This document shows positions 37,801 through 64,000 of a stretch of 64,000 nucleotides of DNA, piece after piece (the stretch's first letter is position 1; each line of letters starts with the position of its first letter). Source of the stretch: Atrichornis clamosus (lineage: Eukaryota; Chordata; Aves; Passeriformes; Menuridae); NCBI GenBank assembly GCA_013400975.1, contig WBMZ01010316.1, positions 90,177-154,176 on the forward strand. The letters run 5' to 3'. The notes under the pieces were generated by a model. The model had not been told where the DNA came from, ran no database searches, and was given only the letters and a program-made list of their open reading frames with translations. A program made the translations under genes and the position numbers.

Positions 37801-37965
37801 GCTTTTTATCCCTTTTTCATAATAGGAACAGAAGAAAAAATCCAGGAACTTCTGGAAAGCAGAAAAAGACTGGATCACAAGATCGAGCTACTGCAGGACT
37901 TAAAAGAAGTCATCCTTCCTACTCCAGAGAACACGGCCAGTACATCCAGTACAGTGTCCGAATAA
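19768..37965 (+). CDS. PHF11: PHF11, PHD finger protein 11, complete
   Basis: Nine coding exons: 19768-19875, 21540-21647, 22400-22533, 25509-25555, 29350-29408, 30922-30988, 32512-32634, 33943-34014, 37826-37965 (TAA 37963-37965), total 858 nt or 285 aa. Splice phases agree throughout. Residues 9-123 form an extended PHD finger: CAFC, the His and Cys of AAHQDC, then CNFCRKKGATVGC, CRRSYHFFC and the closing FCPKH. A basic segment follows (about 131-175), then GLLDDIFEEML, EKLMDD and a C-terminal helix with ELLESRKRLDHKIELLQDLK, likely coiled coil. This pattern and the C-terminal block match PHF11. The start ATG at 19768 has a strong context (A at -3, G at +4) and a second in-frame ATG lies at 19777. 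Known roles: co-activation of lymphocyte cytokine genes with NF-kB and support of DNA end resection. Human PHF11 is longer at the N terminus. Confidence 0.94.
21540..21647 (+). CDS. PHF11: PHF11 exon 3: ePHD linker
   Basis: Acceptor GTCTTTAG ends at 21539; donor GTAAGG at 21648. It encodes LFSSGFVESEEYNPENLDIR and DVASVLKELRRGKRL, the linker between the zinc knuckle and the PHD of ePHD fingers. 36 codons, phase 0 on both sides. Confidence 0.93.
22400..22533 (+). CDS. PHF11: PHF11 exon 4: PHD core
   Basis: Acceptor TGTTCCAG ends at 22399; donor GTACTT at 22534. It encodes VCNFCRKKGATVGC, CRRSYHFFCA and TDQVNGVYR, holding most zinc ligands of the PHD. The exon is very CpG-rich while the adjacent introns are AT-rich. 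Confidence 0.95.
25509..25555 (+). CDS. PHF11: PHF11 exon 5: last PHD ligands
   Basis: This 47-nt exon follows AATTTTAG (ending 25508) and ends before GTGAGT at 25556. It encodes VFCPKHDPGNRTSHY with the closing Cys and His of the finger. It is too short for an open-frame scan but phases fit both neighbours. Confidence 0.9.
26742..27010 (-). mobile_element. CR1 LINE 3' fragment, antisense
   Basis: It shows AATCACAGAATGGTTTGCCT, TGGAAGGGACTTTGAAGATT, CACTAGACCAGG, TGACCTTGAAAATTTCCAGA and AGAATTTCTTCCTAATATCT, the same CR1 region as the copy at 4203, in PHF11 intron 5. Confidence 0.92.
29350..29408 (+). CDS. PHF11: PHF11 exon 6: basic linker
   Basis: Acceptor GATTCCTAG ends at 29349; donor GTAATT at 29409. 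The 59 nt encode DAANKKRRHTLTSPAITEDM, with a KKRRH basic patch that may be a nuclear localisation signal (inference). Confidence 0.88.
30922..30988 (+). CDS. PHF11: PHF11 exon 7: basic linker
   Basis: Acceptor TTTTCTTACAG ends at 30921; donor GTGAGA at 30989. It encodes RTEETAEENHLRIVKRKNNR and ends HK. The amino acids are weakly conserved; the call rests on splice signals, phase and order. Confidence 0.83.
32512..32634 (+). CDS. PHF11: PHF11 exon 8: conserved C-terminal helix block
   Basis: Acceptor GTTTTAACAG ends at 32511; donor GTATGG at 32635. It encodes VRIDFVRKCKQAGLLDDIFE and EKLMDDNTSET, matching the mammalian block with KKCKEAGLL and EKLMDETTSES, which supports the gene identity strongly. 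Confidence 0.94.
32803..34150. repeat. Pair of related 48-bp intronic segments
   Basis: ATTTAAAATGAAAATTCCAA at 32803 and again at 34103, each followed by TTTCTCAACATTATAT within the next 30 nt. A shorter related piece (TTCTTTCTCAATACAGATTA) lies near 33785. The repeats sit after PHF11 exons 8 and 9. Confidence 0.8.
33943..34014 (+). CDS. PHF11: PHF11 exon 9
   Basis: Acceptor CTTTCCCCAG ends at 33942; donor GTATGT at 34015. It encodes YEETVMSLFDCGLFENILTN and ends IHS. The LFDCGLFE segment corresponds to LFDCRLFE in mammals. Confidence 0.93.
36199..36325 (-). mobile_element. tRNA-Ile-derived SINE with CR1 tail (TguSINE1-like)
   Basis: On the minus strand a tRNA-like head (36325-36265) carries an A-box-like CTCAGTTAGAGC (36319-36308), GTGCTAAT where tRNA-Ile has its anticodon loop, and a decayed B box GGTTACTCAATCC (36288-36276), ending CCATACGGGCC. 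It passes directly into a CR1-like tail: GAGTTGGACTCGATGATCC, TCCCTTCCAACTC, TCTGTGATTCTGTGATG. This matches my memory of TguSINE1. The damaged B box and 5' end suggest an inactive copy. Confidence 0.75.
37826..37965 (+). CDS. PHF11: PHF11 exon 10: coiled-coil C terminus and stop
   Basis: Acceptor TCATAATAG ends at 37825. It encodes GTEEKIQELLESRKRLDHK and IELLQDLKEVILP with heptad-like leucines, then a Ser/Thr-rich tail ending TVSE and TAA at 37963-37965. Confidence 0.94.
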
Positions 37966-38745
37966 CCCCCACGTCTGTCCGAAGCGGTGTCAATAGTTAG
38001 GATTTTCTAATGATAGAAACCATAGCGCAAGTCTGGTCAGTGTCATGATTCCCCAGCCCCAAGACAAGGACACAAGCAAGAATGGGGTGTTGTACTCATT
38101 TTTATACCTCACTGTTGCAATAATTTTAAGTTCTTCAAGTTTTCAAATCTTCATCTTCAAATTTTACAGTGGAATAAATGAGTGTTATACACTAAATGCA
38201 GCTTTTGCAAAGACTCAACAGAACCCTCCAGTGAAGACAGTTTCCTCAAAGAAGGGAGTGTTCAGCTGCCACAGAACACTCGTTAAAGTCACTTTAACTC
38301 TGGGAGCCCTGTCGTGGCTGTGCAGTAGTTGCCTCATGGTGTGTGTCTAGGCAGGGATATTTCAAGGATCATATTGCTGCTTTGGCTTGCCCAAAGAAGA
38401 TAAAGGAGAAGAACTTGCACTTAAAGAAGCCTTCTGAATTATAAACAGGAGTTTAATTTAATAAGTCAATTATTCTTTATTGACTGGTCAATGTGTAACT
38501 AGTTCTGCTGTAATGGCAGTGGTGAAGCAGTGTTTGCAGGCAGACCAGAAAGGGTTGGGCATTATACTCAAAACATGTACAGTGTCAAAAGGAGCAAAAC
38601 AAGGGACTGGATGTTCCTTTCTCCATTAAGAAAGGATTCCGCTTCTGTGTCTTTTGTCTTTAAAATATTGTTTGAATACTGAAAAGCACTGTTTAGCCAC
38701 AAAAGGCTAAATTAACAAAATAAAACATTTTTTAGAAGAGCTGTG
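37966..38745 (+). other. PHF11: PHF11 3' UTR
   Basis: Non-coding sequence after the stop. An early AATAAA lies near 38174, but the best signal is AATAAA at 38719-38724, followed within about 20-30 nt by GCTGTGTGTGGAGTTGTGC, a classic GT-rich downstream element. The transcript probably ends near 38740. Confidence 0.7.
38719..38724 (+). terminator. PHF11: PHF11 poly(A) signal AATAAA
   Basis: Canonical hexamer about 750 nt after the stop with a GT-rich downstream element immediately after. Confidence 0.75.
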
Positions 38746-39573
38746 TGTGGAGTTGTGCTCACTGTTCCCACTGCTGCACAGGATGTAGTCAAGGAAGGGG
38801 AATGCTGTCAGGCCCTGCTTTAACCAGCCCTTGCACCAGAGCGCTCCACTCTCCTAAGGATGGCAAACAGCACTTGGCATGACAAGTGTAACATCCCGTT
38901 ACAACAGCTCCACGGCCATTTAGAATTCATGACATGAGCTTGTTCTCTATGAAGGTGGGGATCAGTAAGTACAGAATAACATTCAAAACAAGCTCTTGAA
39001 CTATTAGCTGTGCCCCATACAACAAAATGCTGTCATTTTAATTGCTTACACAGTTTAAGCCTGCTGCCCCCAGGCCTCAAAACACATCCAGTTTATTGCC
39101 CAAGTCCAGGACTCAAGTGGCACTCACAGCTACTCTGCCTGAAAAACCCACACCTAAAACAAAAGTGCATTAAGGTGGAGCTCTGTTCTTAAACACACAC
39201 AGTAGGAACAGTAGGTATGTCTATACATACCTACTGTAGGGTTACAGTGACCTATGGATGACTTACTATAAAAAATCCAGACCCATAGATTGAATCACTG
39301 AGGTCTAAGATTACAGTCTACAAATAAATTTGCTCATTTCTGAAATTGAGATCACAGGTATTGTCAAGCACAGTGAAATCACAAGATTCATTAATACGGG
39401 GTATGGGGTGAGTTCGGTTTTGGCTTTTAATTTTTTGTTTGCTTGGGTTTTCCTTTGTTGTTTTCATGGGGTTTTTTAAATGAAGCAACTTACATGCTGT
39501 ATGTAACAAAAAGCTTGCAGTGTTCTTCAAAATCCAAAGAAGTTTGCTAGTGAAGAGGTACAAAAAAGTGAAT
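38746..39573. other. PHF11-RCBTB1 convergent intergenic spacer
   Basis: About 0.8 kb between the likely 3' ends of the two converging genes. It holds a strong short hairpin (39208-39237) and two further minus-strand AATAAA candidates (39092-39097, and 38476-38481 inside the PHF11 3' UTR). No coding frame with a recognisable motif. Confidence 0.6.
39208..39237. repeat. Hairpin-forming inverted repeat
   Basis: Arms ACAGTAGGTATGT and ACATACCTACTGT are exact reverse complements (13 bp) around a 4-nt loop CTAT. It lies between the convergent PHF11 and RCBTB1 3' ends. Confidence 0.9.
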
Positions 39574-39579
39574 TTTATT
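39574..39579 (-). terminator. RCBTB1: Candidate RCBTB1 poly(A) signal AATAAA
   Basis: TTTATT on the plus strand is AATAAA on the gene strand, about 790 nt past the RCBTB1 stop. The minus-strand sequence just downstream is T-rich with GT, suitable for cleavage. Other signals at 39092 and 38476 are alternatives. Confidence 0.5.
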
Positions 39580-40362
39580 ACATGTAGTTTAAATTTAGAC
39601 AATAATTAAAAGCAAAACCCCACCCAACCTTCCCATCCCCCTTAGAGGGAACCAATATAATCTGAAGTCGCTGAAGAGGGAATTATTTCCGTTAAGCATT
39701 ATAAATATTGCTTGAACAGATTACACAAAGTACACATTACAACTTATATTAAAATATACCCAAATATAGAGATTTACTTCAAATTAGTTTTCCTAGTAAC
39801 TCCTTTCTTCAAAGTCACTTGCGTAGGCTTTGAGGATACATTATTTTTGCACACTTGAAGCACTGGATACACTTGGTTAATTACACACAGCAAATGGCCA
39901 ATTCATTCACAATCATGCAAATGCAGTAAGAGATAACCGTGCCATTTGCTTCTCTATAATCCCAGGGAGTTAATGATTTAAGTTACATCATTCAGTGGCT
40001 CAGGTCAGACTATTCTCCAACCCCAAGAAGTAAATTGAAAATATGAGCAGGCGGTGCTAGAACTGAGATTTCCTAGGCTAGAAAGGTAAGTCCGTAACAC
40101 CGGCCGGTTTCCTTTGCACGCTGCATTTCCTCTCTCTCTGAAATCTTGAGCACCATCCAGGTTTGCTAAATGCAAGTGAGTATTTTGCTTGACATTTTTA
40201 CAACAGTTCACTCTTGAGCACTGAAAACATTTGTTTTCACTGAGGCCTTTCGTGTCTTCTGGTGCAAGAGACCACGTAACACTTGCCTTTACCCATGCAG
40301 TTATGGCATCCTGTTGTAGCTGCAAAAAACCCCCTGCGAACACCGTAACTTACAGCCTCATT
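39580..40362 (-). other. RCBTB1: RCBTB1 3' UTR, probable
   Basis: Sequence following the minus-strand stop at 40363-40365. Length is inferred from the poly(A) candidate at 39574. The 112-codon minus-strand frame in this stretch has no family motif and is not a gene. Confidence 0.6.
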
Positions 40363-57902
<17,540 letters not shown>

Positions 57903-58158
57903 TCAACAGACAATATGGTAAATCCCTTTATATGGAAAAAACCCCCCCACATGTGGTTCTGAAACCTTCTATTCTGTATGAAATATGTGATTGTATTTCC
58001 ATAAGGAAATACACCATTAGGTGAACAAATAGCAAGTCACTGGTAAGACACTGGAAAAACAGACCTTTTCTTAACAGGGTATTTAAGTGAACTATATTCA
58101 ATACAGCTGAACATCTGCTGTTATACAAGCAAACTTACTAAAAATTTGTCATCTAGCA

Positions 58159-58192
58159 AATATCCACCGGTGGATATTCCACAGAGTGGAAT
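58159..58192. repeat. Two overlapping palindromes
   Basis: AATATCCACCGGTGGATATT (58159-58178) is a perfect 20-bp palindrome. It overlaps ATTCCAC-AGA-GTGGAAT (58176-58192), a 7-bp-arm hairpin. Confidence 0.9.
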
Positions 58193-61100
58193 TCTGAGGG
58201 AACTTTCAGGGCAGATTTCAGTTGCAATTCCAATCTATAAAATTTTCACTTGTGAATTTTTTGTAGACTTACAAGCTACATATGCCATGTAAGCAAACAG
58301 TTGATGTATATGTGAAACCTGCAAATAAAAATAAGGCTGGGGTTGTTGTGCACATGACCCAAATCTGCCAACTCTTGTGTAATCAAAAGCTGTTATGGTC
58401 AAAAACTATTTGTGGGAGCAGGAAAGCATGAGCTTGTGCAATTAAGTAGTGAAACACATCAGAGAGCAGTAATTAAGTAAAATTACCATCATCTGTTACT
58501 TAGAAACAAGCTGGATTACATTAAAAGCTGGAAACATGACTGGATATAGAGATATTTGCAACAGATGTATATACAATCCATCCTTCTGCAATGCTCCCTC
58601 TTCCCAGTTTCCTCAGGACAACTGCAGCACCTCAAGAGCAAAGCTGACAGTCAGCACAAACATACAAAGCTTATCTGGACATTCAATTCTGCACATGACA
58701 ACAGTAACACTGCTCACACCCTGAAGGGATTCTGCCAATTACAATCTATGATCCATGCTCGGGGCTATCAGCAAGTTTGGTGAAATGTGCAGATCTCAAG
58801 GTGGAGAATTCCACAGAATGTCAGTGACAAGACAAATCACAATAAAACAGTAAAACCCAAGAAGTTAGGGAATCATTGAACAGGTAAGAAATGTAGTCTC
58901 TACCCAGATGCCATCCTCTCATCATTTAGTTCTTTCCTTTTCATTTACTTGCTTCAGTGAAACCAAATCCCCCTATTCTCTGCTCTGTTGCTTTCAAGTC
59001 AGGCTGCTTCTTGATGATGCCTGGATATCAGACACGGATAACAGGGAGAACACAAGACAGCCTCTTTCCTTTTCTTCTGATGCTTGGTTCTCAAAACTGT
59101 GCTGACAACCAAGACTTGGCTTTGGAAAGCTATTTAACAACAGCAGTCAACTGTTACCTAGTGAAAATGTTTCTTGGAAGAAGGGGGTTTAAAAAGTAAT
59201 AATAATAATAAAAACAAATAGAGAAACTCTGAGGTCATAGTGGAAGTATGTCCACAAAAAAAAAACCCTAACACAAACAAAACCCAGGCAGGGTTGCTTC
59301 CTTATCAGATTTCATAACCTTGATCCAACAAATCCAGCTCTGTTCTACAGGAATCTCTCTTACTAAGAGCCTGACTTAACTCTACATTTCACATTTGAAG
59401 CAGGTCTTGAAAACACCTGAAATCTCTCCAGAGGGCAAATTCATAATGAATTTATTTGTAGAACAGCTTTTTTTTTTTTTAAGTCTACCCTATGCAAAGA
59501 TAGCACATTCTACACAGCTAAACAGGTTTGAATGCATTTAAGCTTTCTCAATTTCTAGTCCAGTTACAAGCACAGGCCAGTTATCTGCCAAGATTTGTTA
59601 CCTCACTTTGGCAAATCTTTTAATGTATGGCACTATCAATTTAGTTAAACAAGACAGCAATGACTCGTTCTTTTGAGTAGACCAAGTAACTGCCCCTTCT
59701 GACTTCACCTATTTAACTTGCCTCATATAATATACAACTGGCAAAGCACAAACATGTCAAACTGGATGGTAAGAAAATATTTCCTTCACTGAAGTTATTT
59801 GCAATATATCCTGTGAAATTAAGACATGAAGACAACATGTTATTTTGATAGAGAATATCCTAACAAATTGACAAGTTTTACAGCACCCTGAGAACCTATT
59901 CTACTCTAAAGGTAACCAGTTTAAAATGTGCTGCCTTTTCTGTCCCTTCTTGATCTATGCACTAGGTCTTTAATGCATTTGTCTTCTTTTCCACTCTGTA
60001 TGACACAGTTAACTGACAAAACCTTTCCAAGCACTTCCAAAACTTATGCAAGTTACACTGCACTTTCCTTACCTCAAAGCTCAACCTGATATCTTGTCAG
60101 AAACTAATACAGGTAGATAAAAACTTTCAAGCATACAAGACTTCCTAGATTGAAGATATGAACAACTAACTCCATCCACAGGTGAGGATCCTTACAATTG
60201 CTGACAGGTGTTAACACTGCTTTATCTAAAACAGCACTGTGTATTTTCAGCCATTTCAACTGTTACTACAATTCTACAGTTATTTCAGGGGTTTTACCCA
60301 AAAGGTTCTTAATGACAACTCATCTGCCACTGGTAGGTTAGTTTCTTTAATAAATCTCAATCCTAGAGTCTATCCAGGTTTAGCAACCAATAAAGGTTCA
60401 CAAAAATCCTTAAACCAATCAAACAACAAAAAAACCTCTCTTGCTTTTTATGCAATATGTACTGTTTCTCCTCAAAGACACACTCTTTTCCTCGTTCTTG
60501 AAATACTAACCGTTGTTCTTAGATTCTGCCATTTGCTGGAGTACCTATCACCATTTGCTTTCAACATTTCCACAGTAGCAACAGCAGGTATTTTTCTTTA
60601 TCCTTATGTCTAAGAGAGAGAAATGACACACAAACCTGAAAATTCTGGGGGTTATACACAGACTACTGTTTCTTAACAGTAACTGCGTGTAGAAAGCTAA
60701 CTTAACTTATTCTTCATTTTCCACAGAAAAATAAATGCTCAATCTAAGGAGAAGCACATTTTTTCTCTCTAAAGATGGATTCCTTAACAACCTTAGCCAA
60801 TTTCCTAGTTTTCCAATAAAAGTTCTGGTAGTCACAAGAAAGAAAGAAAAAAAAAAAGAAGTCTACAGTGAGAAAAAAGTATTTGGGGAATCTATTTTTA
60901 AATATAGGACTGTAAATGGAGATGTCAGGAAAGTAACTCAGTGTTATCAAAACTGAAACCTAACTGATTTTAGCGTTGTCTAAGACATACTGCACACTTT
61001 CCAAAAGTGCAGACACCCTGTGATGCCATGATTGACCTCTCACACCCATCACACTCAAGTTTCATCCTTGCGCAACATTTGCCTGACTCTGGAGGGGACA

Positions 61101-63381
61101 GGTGTGTGCAGAGTTTCTTCTGGGCAAATCCTTGCTACAAAAGGCTGATGATCTAGGAAACTTCAGTCATGCCATTGCAACTAGGAGCACAAAGAAACCC
61201 AGTGTCCTTCACTCACCCTTCCTGCAGTGCGTCAGTCACAGATCTAAGGTTATTTACTTCTCCAGATAGGACCCTGCTACATCACACACTGGGCAGGGAC
61301 TGCTCCTTAGCTCAGAAGTAAGTCTGTAAGAGCAATGTAAATGTACCAGATGGAGCCCAAAGTAATCAAGTTATTTAAATCTGCATACTAACAGCTCTCT
61401 CAATATATTAGCTCTCAAGCTATTGCTCAGATTCTGTATGCAACGAGGCAGCAGTGACTCTAAGGAGTACCTGTCATATCAACACATGGCTTTTAATTCA
61501 AATGCAATTAAAAACCTTACGAGCATAAAACTCCTGAGCTTAAACTGAGTGCTCTAGTTGCTTTTAGAAATGCTGTACGCCACCTCTTAACTGTTAATTT
61601 CTGCTGCATGATGCAGAGATAAACAATTATACAACACAAAGCTTTATTTCTGCTGCAAAATCACCCAGCAGAGGGAGTTTACACCAAGATCTCTTCTCAC
61701 AGCTCCAGCATCTCCAAAATGATCCAATAACCTCGGTATCCAAACAGGAACAGAAAGAGATGACTGCCTGAATTTCACTTAGGCTAAAAATAAGCAAGAA
61801 AGGGCGACTTGTAGAGAACGAAACTGAACTGGCCACATATTGTGATGAAAAAGAAATTGACCTCGGAGTAGTCACCAATATAAGGGGAAAAACATCTACA
61901 TCTGCTCACAATTTTAAAAAGCCACACACTTTTGGAGACAAAAGCACCACAAAAATTCTGTGCTAAACTGCTGCCTACACATTCAACTTCTCAGTAATTT
62001 ACTTTCTAAATAAAAACCTTGCAAGCTAATTCACAGTGACACATGAAGGCAAACATGACTCCTTGCCTTAAAAAAAAAAAAAGAAAGACAGTGTTTACAA
62101 AATGCTTTGTTAAAATGATTTTAGATAGCATTCTAGAGTTTATAGTTCAGCTAAACAAATCCATGCTGGATAGAACAATAGCCTAACACAACATCCTACC
62201 AGGAAAACAGTACCCATTGTAATTGCAACAAAAAAACTACAGTTAACTCCTCAAAGATTATCCCCTTATTTGTAAATGCTATTTGAACACAATGCACACT
62301 TGTTTCACTCTTTCCTCAGGCTCCAATGTTGCAGTCTATTCCAACTGGGCTGTCCTACTCCTGCACAGAAAAACTGCAGGCTCAGGCCTTCGTTTCTCCT
62401 AATTGTCTATGGGAATTATGAACAGCAGTGAGAACACAAAAGCTGGGATATCTGGCTTTAGAACAACGCAGAGTGACTGGCACACTTAATCCTTTTTTAA
62501 TTTGAAGTACACCTCAACCAAGGAAATATCAAATCCTTCCCACAACACTAATCTTCCCCATCTTTTCTCCAATCTTTTTTTGATCTCATATTTCAGCATT
62601 GAAAAAGAACACAGAAACAATATATTATTATATTAACAATAATATTGACATGAATCAGATGTATGAACCAGGAGATGCTACTGAGGCATTCTCCCTGAAA
62701 AAGATCCTGTGCTCCTTGAAATCATGTACCTTAACTTACTTTCCTTGGACCTTACACAAAGCAAAATTTCTATGGCAAGTCCCATGTGTTCAAACCTCTG
62801 CACAACTTATGTTCAGATGCCTTTTATTAGCAATACAGGGGAAGAAAAAACTGTTGATCTAAGGACTGACAACCAGACCTCCTCTTTGCTTTGAGCAACC
62901 AGCTGAGAGACACACAAACAAGCAAAAAGCACCATGCAAACAAACACTATACACCATGACTGGTATAGCCACAGGAAACAACCCTTACTAGGATGACAGT
63001 CATCCACCCACCATAACAAAACTCTAATTACAGAACTGTAATTACAATCACACTACGCCTTTTTACTCTTTTTTTTAAGCAGAGCCATTACTGCAACTTA
63101 TTGAAGCCATTCACTGAGGACATCTTTTAAAGCAATGCCTATAATTCAATCTGATGCATAGAGAGATAAGCATTAGAGGGAAAACATTCCTATTAAGGCT
63201 TTAAAGAATGCATACATCTTCCAAGAGGCTTCCAAAGTTTTTCCTAAAAAACTCTATGCTCCAAACACATTTCCATGTATGATGCTTTGCACCTTTTCAT
63301 CATAAACCCAACCCTTCTCGGAACGATTAAAGTCCACTTTACCTTCCGTCAGTAGAGGACAATACAAACGGGTCACTTTAA

Positions 63382-63525
63382 CTTTCTAATTCAGAACTCT
63401 GCAAGTTCCTTTTTAAAAAGATAAATATTCCTTTCATATTTGAATTACAAGAGCTTTCTAAATTAGAACTCTGCAAGCTCCTTTTGAAAAAAAAAGCAAA
63501 CACCCTTTTAATTTGGAAGAAGCGC
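63382..63525. repeat. 72-bp tandem duplication
   Basis: CTTTCTAATTCAGAACTCTG (63382) recurs as CTTTCTAAATTAGAACTCTG at 63454, both followed by CAAG and TTCCTTTT-like or CTCCTTTT-like text. The spacing is 72 bp and copies have diverged, with A-runs differing. Confidence 0.8.
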
Positions 63526-63779
63526 ATTAAAAAAACTGAAGAAACGCTGCAACTGTTCATATAAAGCCGGGCGAGGAAAAACCAAAAGCGTTGAGTTTTT
63601 CCTGATTTTTTTTTTTTTCCGATAAGCCGGATATCTCACTCAACCTTCAGGAAGCCGGCGACAAAAGGGAAGGATGAACCGAAACACCACGAACCAGGAA
63701 AAAAAAAAAACAACCCAACAAAAAGCTGTAAGAACACACAGTATTAAGGACATGCAGGAAGAGAGTTCCAGAGTGCCCT

Positions 63780-64000
63780 GGGGAGAAACTGGGAGGCGGC
63801 GTGGGCGAGGGTCCCCAGCCCAGCCCTGTTCTGGCGAGAAGGACCCTCTCCTCTCCTCTCCTCGCTCTCCCGCTCCGCAGGGGCACCGCCACCCTCACAG
63901 CCGCGGTGACCGCCGCTGCCCGCAGCGCCCTGACGGCGAGGGGCGGGCGCTGCTCACCCGGTGCCCGCGGCAGGTCCCGGCGGGCTCCCGGCGGGCTCCC
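63780..64000 (-). promoter_or_regulatory. RCBTB1: CpG-rich promoter and first exon region of RCBTB1 (extends beyond window)
   Basis: GC content and CpG density rise sharply at the right edge, with GGGGCGGGCGC (63940-63950) and a CTCTC repeat at 63847-63863. On the minus strand CACCGG|GTGAGC provides a good donor (GT at 63957-63956), so an untranslated first exon probably runs from beyond 64000 to 63958. The transcription start is not visible. Confidence 0.55.

Larger units (their letters stand above)
19876..37825 (+). other. PHF11: PHF11 introns 2-9
   Basis: Introns at 19876-21539, 21648-22399, 22534-25508, 25556-29349, 29409-30921, 30989-32511, 32635-33942 and 34015-37825. Contents: pyrimidine-rich tract (20755-20790), CR1 fragment (26742-27010), paired 48-bp repeats (32803 and 34103), GTT microsatellite (35258-35270) and the SINE (36199-36325). 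The rest is AT-rich with no recognised gene. Confidence 0.8.

Overview
The window is vertebrate nuclear DNA and almost certainly from a bird, probably a songbird. The genes are split by GT-AG introns. The dispersed repeats are avian: CR1 LINE 3' ends, a long solo LTR of a type common in passerines, and a tRNA-Ile-headed, CR1-tailed SINE resembling TguSINE1. The songbird call is an inference from repeats recalled by eye; no database was searched. Coding exons are compact and conserved and introns are AT-rich.

Three protein-coding genes were rebuilt exon by exon, with all splice phases agreeing. (1) SETDB2, plus strand, 582-11711: the last nine coding exons (598 codons plus stop) of a histone H3K9 methyltransferase, covering MBD, pre-SET, split SET and post-SET; the 5' exons lie upstream of the window. 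(2) PHF11, plus strand: a CpG-island promoter and apparently non-coding first exon (about 14040-14385), then nine coding exons from 19768 to 37965 (285 aa), with an extended PHD finger near the N terminus and a coiled-coil-like C terminus. (3) RCBTB1, minus strand: eleven coding exons from 57806 down to 40363 (531 aa), an RCC1 propeller followed by a BTB domain and C-terminal helices; its likely CpG-island promoter and first exon reach the right edge (about 63780-64000).

Layout: SETDB2 and PHF11 are head-to-tail, with about 2.3 kb between the SETDB2 stop and the PHF11 CpG island. PHF11 and RCBTB1 converge, with stop codons 2.4 kb apart at about 38-40.4 kb. This matches the human 13q14 order SETDB2-PHF11-RCBTB1. 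SETDB2 writes repressive H3K9 methylation, PHF11 is a PHD-finger nuclear factor linked to lymphocyte transcription and DNA end resection, and RCBTB1 is a CUL3-type adaptor; they share a neighbourhood rather than a pathway.

Mobile DNA: CR1 fragments at about 4203-4495 (-), 13854-13980 (+), 14585-14770 (+), 15725-15803 (+) and 26742-27010 (-); a solo LTR at 16841-17883 in PHF11 intron 1; a SINE at 36199-36325 (-). There is an assembly gap of 114 N at 42827-42940. I saw no prokaryotic system, CRISPR array, operon or intact retroviral gene. Nothing here is clearly a new biological system. The more unusual signals are two sets of near-perfect palindromes, an LTR with internal repeats, two very CpG-rich isolated exons, a change of strand composition at the convergent gene boundary, and an apparent loss of the coding first exon of PHF11.
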